Source of the DNA: an uncultured Burkholderiales bacterium
GTDB taxonomy: Bacteria > Pseudomonadota > Gammaproteobacteria > Burkholderiales > Burkholderiaceae_C
Assembly: GCA_903856995.1 (NCBI GenBank)
Contig: CAIODK010000352.1
Coordinates: forward strand, 1-5,938
Reading direction: 5' to 3'
Length of the DNA stretch: 5,938 bases
The notes under the pieces are model-generated. The model was not told the origin of the DNA. It saw only the letters and a program-made list of their open reading frames with translations, and ran no database searches. The translations under genes and the position numbers were made by a program. Shown piece after piece: positions 1-5,223 of the stretch; positions within the stretch are counted from its first letter, which is position 1; every line of letters starts with the position of its first letter.

Positions 1-1
1 C

Positions 2-61
2 GACAAGATGGAAGCCAAGCTGCGCGCCATTGGCGCTGATATTGAAAGAGTCAAATCATGA
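2..61 (+). CDS. murA: UDP-N-acetylglucosamine 1-carboxyvinyltransferase, C-terminal end only (partial)
   Basis: Only the last 19 codons and the TGA stop (59-61) are present; the gene starts before the window. The peptide DKMEAKLRAIGADIERVKS closely resembles the C-terminus of MurA, which in E. coli ends in a very similar KLRALGANIERV segment. MurA is the cytoplasmic enzyme that transfers enolpyruvate from PEP to UDP-GlcNAc, the first committed step of peptidoglycan synthesis. No catalytic residue lies in this fragment. The stop overlaps the hisG start codon (ATGA, 58-61), so the two genes are probably co-transcribed and translationally coupled. A murA-hisG junction is, as I recall it, common in Betaproteobacteria. 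The identification rests on 19 residues plus this context. Confidence 0.85.
   Translation, partial: DKMEAKLRAIGADIERVKS
44..50 (+). promoter_or_regulatory. Ribosome binding site for hisG
   Basis: The purine-rich stretch GAAAGAG lies 7 bases before the hisG ATG at 58, inside the end of murA. It fits a moderate Shine-Dalgarno site and supports that ATG as the start. Because it is within murA, hisG translation may also depend on ribosomes finishing murA. Confidence 0.55.
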
Positions 62-714
62 TCACCCTCGCTCTCTCCAAAGGCCGCATCTTTGACGAAA
101 CCATGCCGCTGCTCAAAGCCGCTGGCATTGAAGTGCTCGAAGACCCAGAAAAATCTCGCAAGCTCATCTTGCCCACCAACCACGCCAATGTGCGCGTGGT
201 GCTGGTGCGTGCTTCTGATGTGCCCACGTATGTGCAATATGGTGGCGCAGACTTGGGCGTGACGGGCCTCGACACCTTGATCGAGCACGGTACCGATGGC
301 TTGTACCAGCCACTCGATTTACAAATCGCCAAATGCCGCATGAGCGTGGCGGTGCGTGCTGACTTCGATTACGCCGCCAAGGTCAAACAAGGCGCGCGTT
401 TGAAGGTCGCCACCAAATACACCACCATCGCGCGTGACTTTTTCGCCACCAAAGGCGTGCACGTCGATATGGTCAAGCTGTATGGCTCGATGGAGCTGGC
501 GCCCCTCACCGGCTTGGCGGACGCCATCGTGGACTTGGTGTCCACGGGCAACACGCTCAAGGCCAACCACTTGGTGGAAGTTGAGCGCATCATGGAAATC
601 AGCTCGCGCTTGGTGGTCAACCAAGCCGCGCTCAAAATGAAGCAGGTCGACATTCGCCGCATCATCGACGCCTTTTCTGCTGCCTTGCCTGTTCATTCAG
701 CTGCGGCCAAATAA
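58..714 (+). CDS. hisG: ATP phosphoribosyltransferase catalytic subunit, short form
   Basis: HisG condenses ATP with PRPP to give phosphoribosyl-ATP, the first and usually feedback-controlled step of histidine synthesis, in the cytoplasm. The 218-residue protein starts MITLALSKGR, typical of the family. It has the conserved block at residues 51-70 (RASDVPTYVQYGGADLGVTG) and the PRPP-binding signature around residues 143-172, with E146, D155, D159 and the STGNT loop at 162-166. At 218 residues it lacks the roughly 80-residue C-terminal regulatory domain of long HisG proteins such as E. coli's (299 residues). Short HisG proteins are known to work as a hetero-octamer with HisZ, a histidyl-tRNA-synthetase-like regulatory subunit; no hisZ is in this window. 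The start overlaps the murA stop and has a ribosome binding site at 44-50. A 22-base gap without an obvious terminator separates it from hisD. Confidence 0.97.
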   Translation: MITLALSKGRIFDETMPLLKAAGIEVLEDPEKSRKLILPTNHANVRVVLVRASDVPTYVQYGGADLGVTGLDTLIEHGTDGLYQPLDLQIAKCRMSVAVRADFDYAAKVKQGARLKVATKYTTIARDFFATKGVHVDMVKLYGSMELAPLTGLADAIVDLVSTGNTLKANHLVEVERIMEISSRLVVNQAALKMKQVDIRRIIDAFSAALPVHSAAAK

Positions 715-736
715 TCACTTTTCAAACCTAACCAAG

Positions 737-2050
737 ATGGCCAAACCGCTTCGTCTCTCGACCACCAGTCCTTCCTTTGAAGCTGATTTCAAAGCGCGGC
801 TGCATTGGTCTGCCGACACCGACGCTGCCATTGAACAACGTGTGGCTGATATCTTGGCCGACGTGCAAAAGCGTGGCGATGCCGCGGTGCTCGACTACAC
901 CGAGCGTTTCGATGGTTTGAAGGTCGACAGCATGGCCGCGTTGGAGCTGACGCAGACAGAGCTGAAAGCCGCGTTTGATGGTCTGCCCGCTGAACAGCGC
1001 GATGCTTTGCAAGCCGCGGCCGCACGCGTGCGCAGCTACCACGAGGCCCAAAAGAAAGCCAGCGGCGAAAGCTGGACCTACCGCGATGCCGATGGCACGT
1101 TGCTGGGCCAAAAAGTCACGCCGCTCGACCGCGTGGGCATCTATGTGCCCGGTGGCAAAGCCGCGTACCCGTCCAGCGTGTTGATGAACGCTATTCCTGC
1201 GCACGTCGCAGGTGTGCAAGAGATCATCATGGTGGTGCCAACCCCCAAGGGCGAAAAAAACCCGCTCGTGTTGGCTGCAGCCTATGTGGCCGGCGTCAGC
1301 CGCGCCTTCACCATCGGTGGCGCCCAAGCCGTGGCGGCGTTGGCCTACGGCACGGCCACCGTACCAGCGGTAGACAAAATCACCGGTCCCGGCAACGCCT
1401 ATGTGGCCGCTGCCAAGCGCCGCGTGTTTGGCACGGTGGGCATCGACATGATTGCCGGCCCTAGCGAAATTTTGGTATTGGCCGATGGCTCCACACCACC
1501 TGACTGGGTGGCAATGGACTTGTTCAGCCAAGCCGAACACGACGAGCTGGCGCAAAGCGTGTTGCTCTGCCCCGATGCTGCTTACATCGACCGCGTGCAA
1601 GCCGAGATGGTGCGTTTACTGCCGCAAATGCCGCGCAAGGACATCATCGAAAAATCGCTCAATGGCCGTGGTGTGCTCATCCATACCCGCAGCATGGAAG
1701 AAGCCTGCGCCATCAGCAACCGCATTGCGCCCGAACACTTGGAAGTGTCGAGCCACGAGCCACACAAATGGGAGCCGTTGCTCAAGCACGCAGGCGCGAT
1801 CTTCTTGGGCGCGTACACCAGCGAAAGCTTGGGCGACTACTGCGCTGGCCCCAACCACGTATTGCCCACCAGCGGCACGGCTCGCTTCAGCTCGCCTTTG
1901 GGCGTGTACGACTTCCAAAAGCGCAGCAGCTTGATCGAGGTGAGCGAGCAGGGCGCACAAACGCTGGGCAAGATTGCCGCGGTGCTGGCCTATGGCGAAG
2001 GCTTGCAAGCCCACGCCATGGCGGCTGAGTTCCGTTTGAAGAAAGACTGA
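737..2050 (+). CDS. hisD: Histidinol dehydrogenase
   Basis: HisD is a zinc- and NAD-dependent dehydrogenase that oxidises L-histidinol through histidinaldehyde to L-histidine, the last two steps of the pathway. The 437-residue length is normal (E. coli 434). By correspondence with E. coli HisD, the zinc ligands are Q265 and H268 (in SQAEHDE), D367 (in ESLGDYCAGPNH) and H426 (in GLQAHAMAAEF). The catalytic pair is E333-H334 in APEHLE. The conserved segments DRVGIYVPGGKAAYPS (131-146) and KITGPGNAYVAAAKR (214-228) are intact, so the enzyme looks fully functional. The ATG at 737 gives the usual N-terminus, but there is no clear Shine-Dalgarno sequence in front of it; translation may rely on ribosomes from hisG, 22 bases upstream. 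A run of seven A residues lies at 1254-1260. hisC begins one base after the stop. Confidence 0.98.
   Translation: MAKPLRLSTTSPSFEADFKARLHWSADTDAAIEQRVADILADVQKRGDAAVLDYTERFDGLKVDSMAALELTQTELKAAFDGLPAEQRDALQAAAARVRSYHEAQKKASGESWTYRDADGTLLGQKVTPLDRVGIYVPGGKAAYPSSVLMNAIPAHVAGVQEIIMVVPTPKGEKNPLVLAAAYVAGVSRAFTIGGAQAVAALAYGTATVPAVDKITGPGNAYVAAAKRRVFGTVGIDMIAGPSEILVLADGSTPPDWVAMDLFSQAEHDELAQSVLLCPDAAYIDRVQAEMVRLLPQMPRKDIIEKSLNGRGVLIHTRSMEEACAISNRIAPEHLEVSSHEPHKWEPLLKHAGAIFLGAYTSESLGDYCAGPNHVLPTSGTARFSSPLGVYDFQKRSSLIEVSEQGAQTLGKIAAVLAYGEGLQAHAMAAEFRLKKD
2038..2045 (+). promoter_or_regulatory. Ribosome binding site for hisC
   Basis: The purine run GAAGAAAG sits within the last codons of hisD, 6 bases before the hisC ATG at 2052. 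Position and composition fit a Shine-Dalgarno site and support that start in a junction with only one intergenic base. Confidence 0.5.
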
Positions 2051-2051
2051 C

Positions 2052-3176
2052 ATGACGAATCAAACGAACAAGGCACTGCGTTTCATTCGCCCCGACGTTC
2101 AAGCCATGCACGCCTATGCCGTGCAGCACTCGGTGGGCATGGTCAAGCTCGACGCGATGGAAAACCCATTCACCCTCTCACCCGAATTGCAAGCCAAGCT
2201 GGGTGCACGTTTGGGTGCGGTGGCGATCAACCGTTACCCCGGTGCACGCATCGATGATTTGAAATCAGCCATCGTTCGTTACGTCGATTTGCCTGCTGGC
2301 TTGGGCCTGATGCTGGGCAACGGTTCGGATGAATTGATTTCTTTGCTGTCTATGGCCTGCGCCATCCGCGGCGCCAAAGTGCTGGCCCCTGAGCCTGGCT
2401 TTGTGATGTACGGCATGAGTGCCCAGTTCCAAGGTTTGTCCTACATCGGTGTGCCGTTGACGGCCGATTTTGAGTTGGACGAGCCCGCCATGTCTGCGGC
2501 CATCGCCCAGCATGAGCCCGCCATTGTGTACATCGCCTACCCCAACAACCCTACGGCAAATTTGTGGGATGCCGACACCATTCGCCGCCTGATCACACAG
2601 GTCAGCACGTATGGAGGCTTGGTGGTGATGGACGAAGCCTACCAACCGTTCTCCAGCAAAAGCTGGCTCGATGAAATTCGCCAACACCCCAACGACAATG
2701 CCCACGTGGTGCTGATGCGCACGCTGTCTAAGTTTGGTTTGGCCGGTATTCGCTTGGGCTACATGCTGGCGTCCACCGCGCTCATCAACGAAGTCGACAA
2801 GCTGCGCCCGCCCTACAACGTGAGCGTGCTCAACGCCGAATGCGCCCTGTTTGCGCTAGAGCACACCGATGTGTTCGCCGCGCAAGCCGCCACCATCTGC
2901 GTCGAGCGCGAGGCCTTGTTCCAAGCCTTGCAGCAGTTGCCAGGCGTGACGGCGTTTGCCAGCCAAGCCAACATGATGGTGTTGCGCTTCAATGGCAACA
3001 CCGACACCGATATGGATGCCGCCAACCGCGCGTTTGAGGTGCTCAAGGCCCACCATGTGTTGGTCAAGAACGTTTCTAAAATGCACCCATTGCTGGCCAA
3101 TTGCTTGCGTTTGACCATCGGCACGCCCCAGGAAAACACGCAACTTTTGGCTGCACTGCAAGCCGCCCTCTCTTAA
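2052..3176 (+). CDS. hisC: Histidinol-phosphate aminotransferase
   Basis: HisC is a pyridoxal-phosphate enzyme of the class I/II aminotransferase fold. It converts imidazole acetol phosphate plus glutamate to histidinol phosphate and 2-oxoglutarate. The 374-residue protein has LDAMENPF at residues 33-40 (substrate-side N-terminal motif), GNGSDELI at 89-96 (cofactor phosphate contact), YPNNPTA at 163-169, DEAY at 194-197, and the PLP lysine K227 in RTLSKFGLAGIRLGY with R234 following. The substrate carboxylate arginine is probably R353 in RLTIGT. All key residues are present and the length is slightly above the usual 350-370. It starts one base after hisD ends, with a purine-rich ribosome binding site at 2038-2045. 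Within the aminotransferase family related activities exist (aromatic amino acid or cobalamin-pathway enzymes), but the his context and motifs make HisC by far the best call. Confidence 0.97.
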   Translation: MTNQTNKALRFIRPDVQAMHAYAVQHSVGMVKLDAMENPFTLSPELQAKLGARLGAVAINRYPGARIDDLKSAIVRYVDLPAGLGLMLGNGSDELISLLSMACAIRGAKVLAPEPGFVMYGMSAQFQGLSYIGVPLTADFELDEPAMSAAIAQHEPAIVYIAYPNNPTANLWDADTIRRLITQVSTYGGLVVMDEAYQPFSSKSWLDEIRQHPNDNAHVVLMRTLSKFGLAGIRLGYMLASTALINEVDKLRPPYNVSVLNAECALFALEHTDVFAAQAATICVEREALFQALQQLPGVTAFASQANMMVLRFNGNTDTDMDAANRAFEVLKAHHVLVKNVSKMHPLLANCLRLTIGTPQENTQLLAALQAALS

Positions 3177-3178
3177 CC

Positions 3179-3183
3179 GAAAG
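3179..3183 (+). promoter_or_regulatory. Ribosome binding site deciding the hisB start
   Basis: GAAAG lies 7 bases before the ATG at 3191. The hisB frame stays open upstream to an ATG at 3101 inside hisC, but that extension would add 30 residues without family resemblance and overlap hisC by 76 bases. The short purine motif and the family N-terminus favour 3191. Confidence 0.45.
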
Positions 3184-3190
3184 TCACACC

Positions 3191-3796
3191 ATGACCGCCC
3201 ACATTGCTGAACGTACCGCCGAAGTCACGCGTCATACGGCTGAGACCCAAATCACCGTCAAGATCAACCTCGACGGCACGGGTCAGTCCAAACTCTCCAC
3301 CGGCATTGGTTTTTTTGACCACATGCTCGACCAAATCGCGCGTCACGGTCTGATTGACCTCGACATTCAGGCCGTTGGCGACTTGCACATCGACGGCCAC
3401 CACACCGTGGAAGACGTGGGCATCACCTTGGGCCAAGCCTTTGCCAAAGCCGTGGGCGACAAAAAAGGCATTCGCCGCTATGGCCACGCCTATGTGCCAC
3501 TCGACGAAGCCCTCAGCCGCGTGGTGGTGGACTTCTCGGGTCGTCCTGGTTTGATCATGCATGTGCCGTTCAAGAGCGGCATGATTGGCGAGTTCGACAG
3601 CCAGTTGGCATTTGAGTTCTTCCAAGGCTTTGTGAACCACGCGTTCGTCACCTTGCACATCGACAACCTGCGTGGCGAAAACGCACACCACCAAGCTGAG
3701 ACTGTGTTCAAAGCCTTTGCCCGCGCCTTGCGTGCCGCTTTGGAATTGGACCCACGCTCTGCCGGCATGATTCCATCCACCAAGGGAAGTCTGTGA
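3191..3796 (+). CDS. hisB: Imidazoleglycerol-phosphate dehydratase (monofunctional)
   Basis: This enzyme dehydrates imidazole glycerol phosphate to imidazole acetol phosphate. The family uses a dinuclear manganese site in a 24-subunit assembly. The 201-residue protein carries both metal-binding repeats of the family: DGHHTVED at residues 68-75 and NAHHQAE at 164-170. It also has FFDHML at 41-46, GRPGL at 117-121 and the C-terminal STKGSL. It corresponds only to the dehydratase domain of the bifunctional E. coli HisB (355 residues). The histidinol-phosphate phosphatase must therefore be a separate gene, not found here. The N-terminus before TQITVKINLDGTG is about ten residues longer than I expect from relatives and somewhat repetitive (AERTAEVTRHTAET). 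The start at 3191 is chosen because of the family fit and the site at 3179-3183. It lies 14 bases after hisC and 12 bases before hisH. Confidence 0.97.
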   Translation: MTAHIAERTAEVTRHTAETQITVKINLDGTGQSKLSTGIGFFDHMLDQIARHGLIDLDIQAVGDLHIDGHHTVEDVGITLGQAFAKAVGDKKGIRRYGHAYVPLDEALSRVVVDFSGRPGLIMHVPFKSGMIGEFDSQLAFEFFQGFVNHAFVTLHIDNLRGENAHHQAETVFKAFARALRAALELDPRSAGMIPSTKGSL

Positions 3797-3808
3797 TCCC
3801 TCGCGCGT

Positions 3809-4468
3809 ATGAATAACAAAGTCGCCGTCGTTGACTACGGCATGGGCAACCTGCGCTCGGTGGCTCAGGCGGTGATGCACGCCGCATCAGAAGTGGACCA
3901 TGCGCAAGTGGTGGTCACGTCTGACCCGCAAGTGGTGCGTGACGCGCACCGCGTGGTTTTGCCCGGCCAAGGCGCGATGCCCGATTGCATGCGCGAGTTG
4001 CGTGAGTCCGGCTTGCTCGAGGCGGTGCTGGACGCCGCTGATAAAAAGCCCCTGTTTGGTGTGTGTGTCGGCATGCAAATGATGCTGGATCACAGCGCCG
4101 AGGGCGACACGCCGGGCCTAGGGCTGATCCCCGGCGATGTGGTGAAGTTTGATTTGGCTGGCCGCTTGCAAGCCGACGGCAGCCGTTTCAAAGTCCCGCA
4201 AATGGGCTGGAACCAAGTACAGCCCACACGCCCGCACTTCATGTGGACCGATGTGCCTTCAGAGAATGGGGGCAGCTACTTCTATTTCGTGCATAGTTTT
4301 TATGCACGACCCCTGAATTCAGCGCACAGCGCGGCCCAAACCGACTACGGTGGTCTTTTTAGCTGTGCCGTGGCACGGGACAACATTTTTGCGACACAAT
4401 TTCACCCAGAAAAAAGCGCGGCACATGGCCTGGCCTTGTACCGTAATTTTCTGCACTGGAACCCCTGA
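3809..4468 (+). CDS. hisH: Imidazole glycerol phosphate synthase, glutamine amidotransferase subunit
   Basis: HisH hydrolyses glutamine and channels ammonia to HisF, which makes imidazole glycerol phosphate and AICAR. It is a class I glutamine amidotransferase. The nucleophile is C86 in GVCVGMQ, and the rest of the triad is H199 and E201 in FHPEKS. The oxyanion and interface motifs VDYGMGNLRS (8-17), LPGQGAMP (51-58) and PQMGWN (130-135) are present. At 219 residues it is a little longer than the common 196-213. The extra length appears around residues 166-178, after the conserved VHSFYA segment. DNA at about 4280-4400 looks locally AT-richer than its surroundings and contains a perfect 9-bp inverted repeat (4287-4309). 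An in-frame TGA just upstream (3794-3796) makes 3809 the first possible ATG. There is no clear Shine-Dalgarno site; the nearest purine run (3784-3789) is 19 bases away. Its partner hisF is not in the window. Confidence 0.97.
   Translation: MNNKVAVVDYGMGNLRSVAQAVMHAASEVDHAQVVVTSDPQVVRDAHRVVLPGQGAMPDCMRELRESGLLEAVLDAADKKPLFGVCVGMQMMLDHSAEGDTPGLGLIPGDVVKFDLAGRLQADGSRFKVPQMGWNQVQPTRPHFMWTDVPSENGGSYFYFVHSFYARPLNSAHSAAQTDYGGLFSCAVARDNIFATQFHPEKSAAHGLALYRNFLHWNP
4287..4309 (+). repeat. Perfect inverted repeat (potential RNA hairpin) inside hisH
   Basis: Two 9-base arms (4287-4295 and 4301-4309) are exact reverse complements and flank a 5-base loop GTTTT. The right arm is followed by ACCCC-type sequence rather than a T-run, so this is not an intrinsic terminator. 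It covers the codons of the conserved VHSFYA segment, so much of the sequence is fixed by the protein. The complementarity is directly visible; any function is unknown. Confidence 0.5.
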
Positions 4469-4482
4469 ACCTCAAAACCATC

Positions 4483-5223
4483 ATGTATTTAATACCTGCC
4501 ATTGATCTCAAAGACGGCCATTGCGTGCGCCTCAAACAAGGCGACATGGAGCAATCCACGACCTTCGGTGAAGACCCGGCGCAAATGGCGCTCAACTGGG
4601 TGGCCAAAGGTGCGCGTCGCCTGCACTTGGTTGACTTGAACGGCGCCTTCGCTGGCACGCCTCAAAACAAAGCAGCCATCAAAGCCATTTTGAAAGCGGT
4701 CGGGCACGACATTCCCGTGCAGCTCGGTGGCGGTATCCGTGACCTCGACACGATAGAAAAATACATCGATGCGGGCTTGCGCTACGTCATCATCGGTACG
4801 GCAGCGGTCAAAAACCCCGGCTTCTTGCGCGACGCCTGCAGCGCTTTTGGCGGCCACATCATCGTCGGCCTGGATGCCAAAGACGGCAAAGTTGCCACCG
4901 ACGGTTGGAGCAAGCTCACGGGCCACGAAGTGGCTGATCTGGGCAAGAAATTTGAAGACTACGGCGTGGAGTCCATCATCTACACCGATATCGGTCGTGA
5001 CGGCATGCTGAGCGGCATCAACATCGAAGCCACCGTCAAGCTGGCTCAGGCCGTGTCTATCCCCATCATCGCTTCGGGCGGTTTGTCCAACATGGCCGAC
5101 ATCGAACAGCTGTGCGCCGTGGAAAGCGAAGGCGTGGAAGGCGTGATCTGCGGTCGCGCCATTTACAGCGGCGATTTGGACTTCGAAAAAGCCCAAGCCC
5201 GCGCTGACGCACTCAATGGCTGA
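4483..5223 (+). CDS. hisA: ProFAR isomerase: 1-(5-phosphoribosyl)-5-[(5-phosphoribosylamino)methylideneamino]imidazole-4-carboxamide isomerase
   Basis: HisA catalyses the Amadori rearrangement of the aminoaldose ProFAR to the aminoketose PRFAR, the substrate of HisH-HisF. The 246-residue length is typical of this TIM-barrel family. The acid-base residues are D8 in IPAIDLKDG and D131 in GLDAKDGKVATDGW, with T168-D169 in YTDIGRDGMLSG. The two half-barrel phosphate-binding loops are LGGGIR at 81-86 and ASGGLS at 197-202. The motif WSKLTG after D131, with W142, distinguishes HisA from the homologous HisF. The ATG at 4483 is 14 bases after hisH and no good Shine-Dalgarno sequence is seen, so coupling to hisH translation is likely. 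The end overlaps the next gene by 8 bases. In most gene orders of this type hisF would follow directly; here it does not. Confidence 0.97.
   Translation: MYLIPAIDLKDGHCVRLKQGDMEQSTTFGEDPAQMALNWVAKGARRLHLVDLNGAFAGTPQNKAAIKAILKAVGHDIPVQLGGGIRDLDTIEKYIDAGLRYVIIGTAAVKNPGFLRDACSAFGGHIIVGLDAKDGKVATDGWSKLTGHEVADLGKKFEDYGVESIIYTDIGRDGMLSGINIEATVKLAQAVSIPIIASGGLSNMADIEQLCAVESEGVEGVICGRAIYSGDLDFEKAQARADALNG

Noticed and set aside
715..736. Possible terminator or promoter in the hisG-hisD gap
   Set aside because: The 22 bases hold no inverted repeat, T-run after a stem, or recognisable -10/-35 pair.
728..1600. Long open frame (290 codons) on the minus strand opposite hisD
   Set aside because: Its codons align exactly opposite hisD codons. 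The stops in that frame correspond to TTA, CTA and TCA sense codons, which this genome rarely uses, so long antisense frames arise automatically. The same alignment holds for the minus-strand frames opposite hisC (2265-2705), hisB (3173-3880) and hisA (4489-5196). None has a recognisable domain or start region.
3101..3190. Upstream extension of the hisB frame to an ATG at 3101
   Set aside because: It would overlap hisC by 76 bases and add 30 residues with no resemblance to the dehydratase family; the ATG at 3191 has a nearby purine motif and fits the family N-terminus.
3797..3808. Possible earlier start or small gene between hisB and hisH
   Set aside because: Only 12 bases, with the in-frame TGA of hisB directly upstream, so no longer hisH or separate peptide is possible.
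4110..4136. 7-bp inverted repeat (CGCCGGG / CCCGGCG) with a 13-base loop in hisH
   Set aside because: It is GC-rich, short-armed and long-looped, in conserved coding sequence (TPGLGLIPGD); such pairs are expected by chance in GC-rich DNA.
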